The position numbers and the translations under genes are program-made. 64,000 nt of DNA, from contig NZ_JAHRGL010000018.1 of the NCBI RefSeq assembly GCF_019097855.1, positions 25,665 to 89,664 on the forward strand, read 5' to 3'. Positions 44,867 to 52,749 of the stretch are shown here, piece by piece; the stretch's first letter is position 1, and each line of letters starts with the position of its first letter. Below the pieces are notes generated by a model. The model was not told the DNA's origin. It saw only the letters and a list, made by a program, of their open reading frames with translations, and did no database searches. The stretch is from Geopseudomonas aromaticivorans (GTDB lineage: Bacteria > Pseudomonadota > Gammaproteobacteria > Pseudomonadales > Pseudomonadaceae).

Positions 44867-45640
44867 TCAGCCCGGCCAGACGCTGTTCTCGGCGCCGCCG
44901 TCGACCTCGAGGATCTTGCCGGTCACCCAGCGCGACGCCGGGCTGGCCAGGTACAGGGCGGCGGCAGCGATGTCCTCGACCTCGCCGAGGCTGCCCAGCG
45001 GGGTGCCGGTCTCCATGGCGGCACGCATCTCGGCGGGCATCACCCGCTGCAGGGCGTCGGTGAGGATCGGCCCGGGGGCGATGCCGTTGACCCGCACCTG
45101 CGGGGCGAAGTCTTGGGCGAGCAGGCGGGTCATCTGGGTCAGCGCCGCCTTGGCGGTGCCGTAGGCGCTGAACTGGCGCTGGGCGTAGCGCGCGGCGCCC
45201 GAGGTGATGTTGATGACGTTGCCGCCGCCGGCCTCGCGCATGTGCGGCACGCACAGCTGGGTGAGGTGGTAGGCCGAGGTGACGTTGAAGCGCAGGATCT
45301 CCTCCAGACGCTCCGGAGTCAGGGTGAGCGGGTCGTTGGGGCCGGCGCCGCCGGCGTTGTTGACCAGGTGGGTGATGCGGCCGAACTGCTCGCGGGCGCT
45401 GGCGATCAGCGCCTCGCGCTGCGCGCCGTCGTTGACGTCGCAGGAAACGGCAATGGCGCGGCAGCCCAGGTTGCGGATCTCTTCGGCCACCGCCTCGACG
45501 TCGGCCAGGGTGCGCGCGGCGCAGACCACATCGGCACCGGTTTCGGCGTAGGCCAGGGCGATGGCGCGGCCGATGCCGCGGCCGGCGCCGGTGATCACGG
45601 CGACGCTGCCGTCGAGGTTGAAGCGCTGGAGAATGCTCAT
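44867..45640 (-). CDS. short-chain dehydrogenase/reductase
   Basis: A 257-residue classical SDR. VAVITGAGRGIGRAIALAYA binds NAD(P), HLVNNAGGAGPNDPL is the NNAG motif, and VINITSGAARYAQRQFSAYG then TAKAALTQMTRLL contain the catalytic Ser, Tyr and Lys. GWVTGKILEVDGGAEN-type tail is standard. It resembles 7-alpha-hydroxysteroid and 3-oxoacyl reductases; the true substrate, perhaps a hydroxyl on a ring or side chain, is not readable. Second gene of the leftward operon. Confidence 0.9.
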   Translation of the reverse strand: MSILQRFNLDGSVAVITGAGRGIGRAIALAYAETGADVVCAARTLADVEAVAEEIRNLGCRAIAVSCDVNDGAQREALIASAREQFGRITHLVNNAGGAGPNDPLTLTPERLEEILRFNVTSAYHLTQLCVPHMREAGGGNVINITSGAARYAQRQFSAYGTAKAALTQMTRLLAQDFAPQVRVNGIAPGPILTDALQRVMPAEMRAAMETGTPLGSLGEVEDIAAAALYLASPASRWVTGKILEVDGGAENSVWPG

Positions 45641-45684
45641 GCCGGAAGCTCCTTGTTGTTATCGATTGGGAATGGCCGGTGCGG

Positions 45685-46665
45685 TCAGCGTGCCGCCCAC
45701 AGGTCGGGCAGGCCGGGATCGGTGGCGGCGACCAGGCGCTTGAGCAGCACCTTGAGCGCCATCACGTCGCCGGGCTCCATCTTGTCGGCGACCTCGCTCT
45801 CGACGGCCTTGGCCAAGGCGATCTCGTGCAGGGAGCGTTCGCGGCCGGCGGCGGTCAGCAGGTAGCGGCGCTCGCCGTTGGCGTCCTGCTCGCCGGCAAT
45901 CAGGTCGCTGCGCTCAAGGTCGGCCAGCGTCTGCGCGCTCACTCGGTAGCCGGTGTAGCCGATGAAGGCGTTGATCTCGTCGATCGTCAGGTTGTCGCGG
46001 ATGCACAGCACCGAGAGGATGAAGAACAGCTGCTCGTCGAGGCTCTGCGCGGCCAGCAGGCGGCGCAGGCTGTCGAGCATCTGGTAGTGGGCGCGGCCGA
46101 GCAGGTAGCCGAGCAGGTCCTCGGTGTAGCTGCACTCCGGCGGCGGGGTGGCGCCCAGGCGCAGCTCCTGGCGCGGCTTGCGTGCGGCCAGCGCGTACTG
46201 GCCGCTCTGGAAGGCCAGTGGCGGGCGCTCGCTGCTGTCGAAGGCGAGCACCTCGCCGACGAAGATCACATGGTCGCCGCCCTCGTACTGGAAGGCGGTG
46301 CGGCACTGGAAGCGCGCGGTGCAGCCGGGCAGCAGCGGCGCCGGGCCGATGCCGTCGTCCAGCTCGATGCCGGCGAACTTGTCGCTGCCCTGGGTGGCGA
46401 AGCGCCCGGACAGCGGCTCCTGCTCGGCGGCCAGCACGTGCACGTTCCAGTGCCGGCTCTCGCTGAACGCCGCCAGGCTGCGCGCGTTCTTGGCCAGGCT
46501 CCACAGCACCAGCGGCGGGTTGAGCGACACCGAGTTGAAGCTGTTGGCGGTGATGCCGACCGCCTCGCCCTCGGCGGTGCGGGTGGTGATGATGGTCACC
46601 CCGGTGGTAAAGGTGCCCAGTGCGGCGCGAAAGGCCTGCGGGTCGAAGGTAGCCGGAGCGTTCAT
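45685..46665 (-). CDS. flavin reductase with C-terminal MarR-like domain
   Basis: A 326-residue protein. Residues 1-160 are a split-barrel flavin reductase (FRAALGTFTTGVTIITTRTA, GITANSFNSVSLNPPLVLWS, GGDHVIFVGEVLAF). Residues 185-310 look like a MarR winged helix (LSVLCIRDNLTIDEINAFIG, AQTLADLERSDLIAGEQD). This layout is that of the C1 reductase of p-hydroxyphenylacetate hydroxylase, where the MarR-like part blocks activity until the phenolic substrate binds. HsaB-type reductases lack it. Its oxygenase partner is probably the enzyme at 51519. It heads the leftward operon. Confidence 0.88.
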   Translation of the reverse strand: MNAPATFDPQAFRAALGTFTTGVTIITTRTAEGEAVGITANSFNSVSLNPPLVLWSLAKNARSLAAFSESRHWNVHVLAAEQEPLSGRFATQGSDKFAGIELDDGIGPAPLLPGCTARFQCRTAFQYEGGDHVIFVGEVLAFDSSERPPLAFQSGQYALAARKPRQELRLGATPPPECSYTEDLLGYLLGRAHYQMLDSLRRLLAAQSLDEQLFFILSVLCIRDNLTIDEINAFIGYTGYRVSAQTLADLERSDLIAGEQDANGERRYLLTAAGRERSLHEIALAKAVESEVADKMEPGDVMALKVLLKRLVAATDPGLPDLWAAR

Positions 46666-46826
46666 GCTCTGCCTCGCTGGATCGGGGGTTATGGTGTAAC
46701 GAGTATTCGCAGCGCAGGCGGGACGTGGCATCGTCTCTATGGACGAGGCGTCGCAGCTGCGGCCGTCGCCACTATCGCCGCAGGGCGCCGCACCGGCCGC
46801 CGCCGCAAGGATTTCGAGGAGGTTCG

Positions 46827-48260
46827 ATGAGTTCCGTGATTACCACTGTCGAGGGGCTGGCCGCGCTGCTGGCTGCGCAGAAGTCCGCCTTCACCGCCGA
46901 AGGCGCGGTGGACGCCGCCGAACGGCGCCGGCGCATCCAGCAGGTGATCGACCTGCTGGTGGCCTGGCACAAGCCGCTGGCGGCGGCGATGGACGAGGAC
47001 TTCGGCCACCGCCCGCAGGGCTTCTCGCTGATGAACGACGTGCTCGGCTCGCTGGCCTCGCTCAAGCACGCCCGCGACCACCTGGAAGACTGGATGCAGC
47101 CGCAGGAGCGCCAGCCGTTCGCGCCCTACGACCAGCTCGGCGCCAAGGCGCGGGTGCTCTACCAGCCCAAGGGCTCGGTGGGCATCATCGGCACCTGGAA
47201 CGCGCCGCTGTTCACCCTGCTCAGCCCGCTGGCCTACGTGCTGGCTGCCGGTAACCGTGCGATCCTCAAGCCCTCTGAGATTGCCCCGCGCACCGCCGAG
47301 GTGCTGGCCGCCGCCTGCGCCGAGCACCTCGACCCACTGCTGGTCGGCGTAGCCGTCGGCGGGGTTGAGATGGCCGAAGGCATGACCCGCCAGCCGTTCG
47401 ATCACCTGGTGTTCACCGGCAGCACCGCCGTCGGCAAGGCAGTGATGCGCAACGCCGCCGACAACCTGGTGCCGGTGACCCTGGAGCTGGGCGGCAAGTC
47501 ACCGACCATCGTCTCGCGCAGCGCCGACCTGGCCACCGCCGCCTTCCGCATCGCTGCCGCCAAGGCCGCCAACGGCGGCCAGTTGTGCGTCAACCCGGAC
47601 CTGATCTACGTGCCGCGCGAGCAGTTGGAAGCCTTCCTCGCCGAGCTGAAGGGTGCCTACGCCAGCCTGTTCCCGCAGGTGCAGGGCAACCCGGACGTGG
47701 TCGCGGTGGTCAACGCGCGCCATCTGGCGCGGGTCGAGGGGCTGGTCGAGGACGCCATCGCCGCCGGCGTGCGCGTCGAGTCGCTACCCGAGGCTTCGGC
47801 CGCCGATCCGCAGGACCGTCGCCGGCCGCTGCGCGTGGTGGTCGACCCGCCGGCCGATCGCCGCATCCAGCAGGAGGAAATCTTCGGCCCGGCCATGGTC
47901 CTGCTGCCCTACGACGCGATCGACGCGGTGCTCGCCGACATCAACGCCCGCCCGCGGCCGCTGGCGCTGTACTGGTTCGGCACGGACGAGGCCGAGCAGC
48001 AGCGCGTGCTCGAACATACCCTGTCCGGCGGAGTGACCATCAACGACGCGATGATGCACGCCGCCATGCAGGACGCGCCGTTCGGCGGCATCGGCGCCTC
48101 CGGCATGGGCCACTACCACGGCCGCGAAGGTTTCCTCGAATTCAGCCATGCGCGCACCGTGTTCGAGGCCGGCAGTTACGACCCGCGCCGCGAGTGGGGC
48201 CTGCTGCCGCCCTACGGCGAGCACTTCCTCGCGGCGATGGAGGCGCAGGTCACGCCTTAG
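46827..48260 (+). CDS. aldehyde dehydrogenase (coniferyl-aldehyde type)
   Basis: A 477-residue NAD(P)-dependent ALDH. GIIGTWNAPLFTLLSPLAYV is the N-terminal cofactor region, FTGSTAVGKAVM the dinucleotide loop, VTLELGGKSPTIV holds the general base Glu, and NGGQLCVNPDLIYV the nucleophilic Cys. The C-terminus has NDAMMHAAMQDAPFGGIGAS. It is like CalB enzymes acting on bulky aldehydes. Divergent from the flavin reductase operon across 161 bases; GAGGAGG precedes the ATG. A role in side-chain aldehyde oxidation is inference. Confidence 0.9.
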   Translation: MSSVITTVEGLAALLAAQKSAFTAEGAVDAAERRRRIQQVIDLLVAWHKPLAAAMDEDFGHRPQGFSLMNDVLGSLASLKHARDHLEDWMQPQERQPFAPYDQLGAKARVLYQPKGSVGIIGTWNAPLFTLLSPLAYVLAAGNRAILKPSEIAPRTAEVLAAACAEHLDPLLVGVAVGGVEMAEGMTRQPFDHLVFTGSTAVGKAVMRNAADNLVPVTLELGGKSPTIVSRSADLATAAFRIAAAKAANGGQLCVNPDLIYVPREQLEAFLAELKGAYASLFPQVQGNPDVVAVVNARHLARVEGLVEDAIAAGVRVESLPEASAADPQDRRRPLRVVVDPPADRRIQQEEIFGPAMVLLPYDAIDAVLADINARPRPLALYWFGTDEAEQQRVLEHTLSGGVTINDAMMHAAMQDAPFGGIGASGMGHYHGREGFLEFSHARTVFEAGSYDPRREWGLLPPYGEHFLAAMEAQVTP

Positions 48261-48265
48261 CCCAT

Positions 48266-48345
48266 AGGGTGGGAAACTGCCGGAGGCGTTTCCCACCATT
48301 GGCGCGGACCCGGTGGAAGATCGTTGCGCGAGTCTTCCACCCTAC
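48266..48345. repeat. pair of GGTGGGAAA/GGTGGAAGA palindromes
   Basis: TAGGGTGGGAAAC...GTTTCCCACC (48266-48299) and GGTGGAAGA...TCTTCCACCCTA (48312-48344) are two successive stem-loops after the ALDH gene; either could end transcription or be REP-type repeats. Confidence 0.55.
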
Positions 48346-48398
48346 CTTCGCCGAGCAGCAGGTGGCGGTGGCTCTGCCGGGCCCGACTAGCTTGCCGG

Positions 48399-49361
48399 TC
48401 AGGGCAACAGGATGAACTTCACGCAACTGCCCGGCGTGTTGATCGTCGCATAGGCCTCGGGGCCGGCGCTCAGGGGCAGTTCCCTAAGCGCGGTGGGCGG
48501 AGTCAGCAGGCCCTGTTCGAACAGCTTGCCGAACTCTTCGAGCATGCGCGCGCAATCGGCCGGGCTGTAGAGCAGGGTGTTGACCCCGACCAGCGTGCCG
48601 CCGCGACGGTACAGGTTGAGTGCGGGCAGGTTGACCATGCCGTCCAGCGGCGCGGCGATGTAGGCGATGCGGCCGAAGGTGGCCAGAGCGCCGACGGCAG
48701 CCGGCAGCCAGAAGCCGGTGGTGTCGAAGATCACCTCGGCGCCGCCGGGGAATACCGCCTCGACCTGCGCGCCCAGCTGCTCGGCACTGCCCAGCAGCAG
48801 GCAGGGCGTGCCGTTATCCAGCATCTGTTCGCGCAACTGCGGATTGCGCACAGCCGCCAGTACTTCGGCACCGAGGGCCTTGGCCAGGCCGAGGGCAGCC
48901 GTGCCCACCGCACCGTTGGCACCGATCACCAGCACGCGGGTTCCCGGGCCGACCTGGCTGCGGGTGAGGGCATCCCAGGCGGTGGTGTAAGGCACGCCGA
49001 GGGCGGCTGCCTGGCTGAAACTCAGAGAGTCCGGTTTGAGTGCGACGCCATCGGCGGGCAGACAGATGTACTGCGCGTGGCTGCCATCGCGGCTGAAGCC
49101 GAGGCCCTTGCCGGTGCCCCACACGGCCTTGCCCAGAAGATGTTCGGGGCCTTCCACCACCACGCCGGCGAAGTCGCGGCCAGGCACGCGAGGCAGGGTG
49201 GTGTAGGGGAAGCGGCCGAGCACGTTCTTCACGTCACTGGGGTTGAGGCCTGCGGCCTGCACCTGCACCAACACCTCGCCGTCTTCGGGGGCGGGGCGGG
49301 GCAGTTCGACAGGGCGTAGGGTGGAGAGATCACCGGTGCTGGAGAATTGCAGAGCGTGCAT
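48399..49361 (-). CDS. MDR-family NAD(P)H quinone oxidoreductase
   Basis: A 320-residue medium-chain reductase. The GroES-like N-terminus has VQVQAAGLNPSDVKNVLGRF and LPRVPGRDFAGVV. The Rossmann part has RVLVIGANGAVGTAALGLAK. The structural and catalytic zinc Cys clusters of alcohol dehydrogenases are absent, so it is a zinc-free reductase of quinones or enones. It lies about 140 bases downstream of an AraC gene on the same strand. Confidence 0.85.
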   Translation of the reverse strand: MHALQFSSTGDLSTLRPVELPRPAPEDGEVLVQVQAAGLNPSDVKNVLGRFPYTTLPRVPGRDFAGVVVEGPEHLLGKAVWGTGKGLGFSRDGSHAQYICLPADGVALKPDSLSFSQAAALGVPYTTAWDALTRSQVGPGTRVLVIGANGAVGTAALGLAKALGAEVLAAVRNPQLREQMLDNGTPCLLLGSAEQLGAQVEAVFPGGAEVIFDTTGFWLPAAVGALATFGRIAYIAAPLDGMVNLPALNLYRRGGTLVGVNTLLYSPADCARMLEEFGKLFEQGLLTPPTALRELPLSAGPEAYATINTPGSCVKFILLP

Positions 49362-49498
49362 GGAATGGTCCTTAACGACAGGCGAGACGGGCTGTCAGCG
49401 TCGGTGCCTGGCGGGGGCTGACGGGTTGAGCGCAGTGTATGGCTGATCAGCCGGGGTGTTCGGTCAAGGACTTCAGAATATCGGCCAGGTTATGGCGT

Positions 49499-50275
49499 TC
49501 AGGCCCCGAGACTGTCGCGGTACTCGCTGGGCGTCAGGCCCAGTTCGCGGCGGAACATGTCGCTGAAGCTGGCGGGGAGGTAGCCCAGCTCGCGAGCGAT
49601 GCGCCCCACTGGCACGCCTTGGATCAGCGCGGCCGTGGCCGTGGCTAGTTGCACTTGGCGACGCCATTCGGCAAAGCCCATGCCGAGGTCGCGCAGCAAC
49701 AGGCGCGACAGGGTACGCACGCTGGCGCCGGCTTCCTGCGCATGCTGCTCGAACGACACCTCCAGCGATGGCGCAGCCATCACTGCCTGGCACAGCTGCA
49801 GCAGGCGACGGTCGGCGCCATCGGGCAGGGGCACGCGTAGTTGCGAGCGGCGGGCGCGGCCCAGCTCAAGCACCGTCAGCTCGGTCAGGGCACTGTAGTA
49901 GGGTGCGTCGTTCTGCTGTTCCTGCTCGACCAGAGCCACGATCAGCTCGCGCAGCAGCGGGCGGACTTCGAATACCTGCACCTGACTGTCCAGCTCCCGG
50001 GCCAGCTGCGGGCTCAGGTAGATATTGCGCATCTGCAGCTCGGACACCACGCGGATGCCATGCGGCACGCCCGGCGGCAGCCATACACCGCGCTGGGGCG
50101 GCACCAGCAGCGCCTCGCCGGTTGTTTCCACCCACATGATGCCGGACACGGCATAGAGCAGCTGGCCCCACTCGTGCTGGTGCGGCTCGATGAACAGCCC
50201 ACGCGGATAGCTGCGGGCCAGGGCGCGCAGCGGGATGCTGGTGTTGCTCAAGTTGGGGGGCGTGGCGCGGGCCAT
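49499..50275 (-). CDS. AraC-family regulator with cupin sensor domain
   Basis: A 258-residue regulator. The N-terminal cupin (LFIEPHQHEWGQLLYAVSGI, VPPQRGVWLPPGVPHGIRVV) senses a ligand; the C-terminal double helix-turn-helix has SVRTLSRLLLRDLGMGFAEW and GYLPASFSDMFRRELGLTPS. Likely controls the adjacent MDR gene and perhaps the catabolic operons on either side. It is the only dedicated transcription factor in the 40-60 kb region besides the MarR-like domain. Confidence 0.9.
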   Translation of the reverse strand: MARATPPNLSNTSIPLRALARSYPRGLFIEPHQHEWGQLLYAVSGIMWVETTGEALLVPPQRGVWLPPGVPHGIRVVSELQMRNIYLSPQLARELDSQVQVFEVRPLLRELIVALVEQEQQNDAPYYSALTELTVLELGRARRSQLRVPLPDGADRRLLQLCQAVMAAPSLEVSFEQHAQEAGASVRTLSRLLLRDLGMGFAEWRRQVQLATATAALIQGVPVGRIARELGYLPASFSDMFRRELGLTPSEYRDSLGA

Positions 50276-50553
50276 GGGAACCTGCTGTAGGATCGGCAGG
50301 CGCGATCTTAGCCCAGGCGCAGACTGAGCGGTAATAACCGGTCAGAGGCGACCTATGAAGCACTGGACTCTGGTTTGTAGCCATTTCAGCAGTTCGGGCA
50401 GGACTTTTCCGGAGATTCCCTAACCGTCCGCCTCTGGCCGATTTCAGTCAGTCGCCATGGGACGCGGGGGGGACTTCGACAGCATCCGGCAAGCGGGTGG
50501 CGTGGCGCGGCAGGACGGTGGAACCCGGCCCCCGCGCCATGCGTCCGAACCCG

Positions 50554-50868
50554 TCAGCGACTCAACTCATACGCACACATATTGACCGTCGCGGCCGGAT
50601 TCAGCGATTCGATGCTGCCGCACCCGGCAATCGTGAAGGGCTGGGCATGCAGTGCGATCAGCTGCTCGCGGGGTACGCCGCGGGCTTCGTTGTCGAACAG
50701 GTAGCAGTCGAAGTCCCTGAAGCTGGCCGCCTGCACGCGCTCGCCCTGCATGTCCAGGCAGGCGATCCGGGCAAAGCGCGTGCGCAACGAATCCAGTTCG
50801 ACATCCAGCTCGAGGGGCGTATGGAAGATCGTCCCCATGCTGGCGCGCACCACCTTGGGCGACAAGGG
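50554..50868 (-). pseudogene. C-terminal fragment of a TrmH-family RNA methyltransferase
   Basis: About 100 codons: LSPKVVRASMGTIFHTPLEL, FDCYLFDNEARGVPREQL and CGSIESLNPAATVNMCAYEL, the classic SPOUT/TrmH C-terminal motifs in order, with a normal end. The N-terminal half is gone; upstream the DNA is the 5' part of a different gene on the other strand. ORF sequence beyond 50868 on this strand is antisense of rlmE. Confidence 0.75.
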
Positions 50869-51262
50869 GCGGGTGCTGGCCAGCGACATCCTGCCGATGG
50901 ACTCGCTGGAAAACGTCGACTTCATCCAGGGCGACTTCACCGACGACAAGGTGTTCCAGCAGATTCTCGACAAGCTCGATGGCCGCCAGCCCGACCTGAT
51001 CATCTCCGACATCGCCCCCAACATCAGCGGGGTTGCCGCCGCCGATCAGGCTTCCTCGATGTACCTGGTCGAGCTGGTCCTCGACATGGTCCGCCAGGTG
51101 CTCAAGCCGGGAGGCAACTTCGCGGTCAAGGTGTTCCAGGGTGAAGGCTCGGACGAGTTCCTGAGGGATGTGCGCACCTCCTTCGAGAAGGTCGTGGTGC
51201 GCAAGCCCGATGCCTCGCGCTCGAGCGAGGTGTATTTCGTGGCCAAAGGCTTCAAAGGCTAA
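50855..51262 (+). pseudogene. C-terminal fragment of RlmE (FtsJ) 23S rRNA methyltransferase
   Basis: About 135 codons beginning LGDKGRVLASDILPMDSLEN, then DLIISDIAPNISGVAAADQA, VLKPGGNFAVKVFQGEG and SSEVYFVAKGFKG. This is the last two thirds of RlmE, including the Asp of SDIAPN and the Lys of VKVF, but it lacks the N-terminal KxxG and SAM-binding GAAPGG region. It is joined head to head with the TrmH fragment at about 50855-50868. A terminator follows 110 bases later. Confidence 0.8.
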
Positions 51263-51370
51263 GCCAGCCACGCCACTTCTCTGACAGAGCCTGCGAGCTC
51301 CTGGCCTTGCAGGCATGGTCTGGTGCGACTGTCACGTCACGCCGCCAGCCGATTCCCTCTCTCTTTCCTC

Positions 51371-51400
51371 CCAAGGCCCGGCCCCAGCGCCGGGCCTTGG
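51371..51400 (+). terminator. GC-rich hairpin upstream of the catabolic operon
   Basis: CCAAGGCCCGG / CCGGGCCTTGG with an eight-base loop; no T run on either side. It would insulate the downstream operon from the rlmE remnant. Confidence 0.55.
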
Positions 51401-51518
51401 CATTCCGCAGCCTGCACCCTTCCGCCTAGTCCGGTTTGACGATGAGCGCAGCCGGGTCGCGCCCGATGATCGAAGCCACGAGCAGATTCGCTCATCGAGA
51501 TCGACGGAGGAGTTGGCG

Positions 51519-52706
51519 ATGCATGAGATGCGAGAGAAAACCGCGGTAGAGATCGAGCTGATCGCTCGCGCCCGCCGCCTGGTTCCCGCTCTGCGCGAGC
51601 GGGCCGAGCGGGCCGACCGCGAGGGCAAGGTGCCCGACGAGACCGTCCGCGAGATGCAGGAGGCCGGCCTGTTCCGCGCCCTGCAGCCCAAGCAGTGGGA
51701 CGGCTACGAGGTCGACCCGCGCACCTTCTTCGAAATCCAGATGACCCTCGCCGAAGGCTGCATGTCCACCGCCTGGATCTACGGCGTGATGGGCGTACAC
51801 CCCTGGCAGCTGGCCCGCTACCCGGTCGAGGCCCAGCAGGACGTGTGGGGCGAGGACACCAGCACGCTGATCTCCTCCACCTACATGCCGGTGGCCAAGG
51901 TCACCCCGGTGGAAGGCGGCTACCGCATCAGCGGGCGCTGGGGCTTCTCCAGCGGCAGCGAACACTGCCAGTGGGGCCTGCTCGGCGGCATCCTGCCGGC
52001 CGACGGCGACCTGCCGGTCGAGCACGGTACCTTCCTGGTGCCGCGCAGCGACTACCGCATCGAGAAGAACTGGGACGTGCTCGGCCTGCGCGGCACCGGC
52101 AGCCACGACATCGTGATCGAGGACGCTTTCGTCCCTGCTCACCGCGTGCAGCGCACCAACAACTCCAGCCTGGCGGCCACTCCGGGCCGCGAGGTCAACA
52201 CCAACCCGATCTACGCGCTGCCCTTCGCCCAGGTGTTTACCCGCGCGGTGTCCAGCTCGTGCCTCGGCGCCCTGCAGGGCGCGATCAACGAGTTTCGCGA
52301 CAACGCCGCCCGCCACATCGGCAAGCACGGCGCCAAGACCGCCGAGGACCCGGTGGCGCAGACCGCAGTGGCCGAGGCGATCACCACCGTCGACGCCTTC
52401 AAGCTGGTGCTGGAGCGCAACTTCGCCCACATGCTGGCGCTGGCCGAGAAGGGCGAGATTCCCGACACCGAGACCCGCCTGCTGTACCGCTACCAGTCCG
52501 CCCAGGTCACCAATATCTGTGCCGAGCGGGTCAGCGACCTGCTGCGCTCGATGGCCGCCTCCGGTCTGTACAACACCAACCCGGTGGCGCGCACCTTCCG
52601 CGACCTGCACCAGGCGCGCGGGCACATCTCCAACAACGTGGCGGCCTACGGGCGCAGCTACGGCACGGTGCAGCTCGGCCTGCCCAACCCCGATCCGTAC
52701 GTCTGA
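51519..52706 (+). CDS. flavin-dependent hydroxylase, acyl-CoA dehydrogenase fold (HsaA/C2-like)
   Basis: A 395-residue oxygenase component of a two-component monooxygenase. It has the ACAD fold without the acyl-CoA dehydrogenase catalytic Glu context: LVPALRERAERADREGKVPD, STAWIYGVMGVHPWQLARYP, GRWGFSSGSEHCQWGLLG, WDVLGLRGTGSHDIVIEDAF and a C-terminal helical bundle ending NVAAYGRSYGTVQLG. This is the pattern of HsaA/TesA2 (steroid) and the C2 component for p-hydroxyphenylacetate. It uses reduced flavin from a reductase, probably the one at 45685. First gene of a six-gene operon; GGAGGAG precedes the ATG. Confidence 0.88.
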   Translation: MHEMREKTAVEIELIARARRLVPALRERAERADREGKVPDETVREMQEAGLFRALQPKQWDGYEVDPRTFFEIQMTLAEGCMSTAWIYGVMGVHPWQLARYPVEAQQDVWGEDTSTLISSTYMPVAKVTPVEGGYRISGRWGFSSGSEHCQWGLLGGILPADGDLPVEHGTFLVPRSDYRIEKNWDVLGLRGTGSHDIVIEDAFVPAHRVQRTNNSSLAATPGREVNTNPIYALPFAQVFTRAVSSSCLGALQGAINEFRDNAARHIGKHGAKTAEDPVAQTAVAEAITTVDAFKLVLERNFAHMLALAEKGEIPDTETRLLYRYQSAQVTNICAERVSDLLRSMAASGLYNTNPVARTFRDLHQARGHISNNVAAYGRSYGTVQLGLPNPDPYV

Positions 52707-52749
52707 TCGACCCGGCTTCCCGACCACCACGGCAAAGGACACGAAAACA

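Noticed and set aside
51398-51420. Sigma-54 promoter before the oxygenase gene
   Set aside because: The TGGCA and TGC boxes are about three bases too far apart for a -24/-12 promoter.
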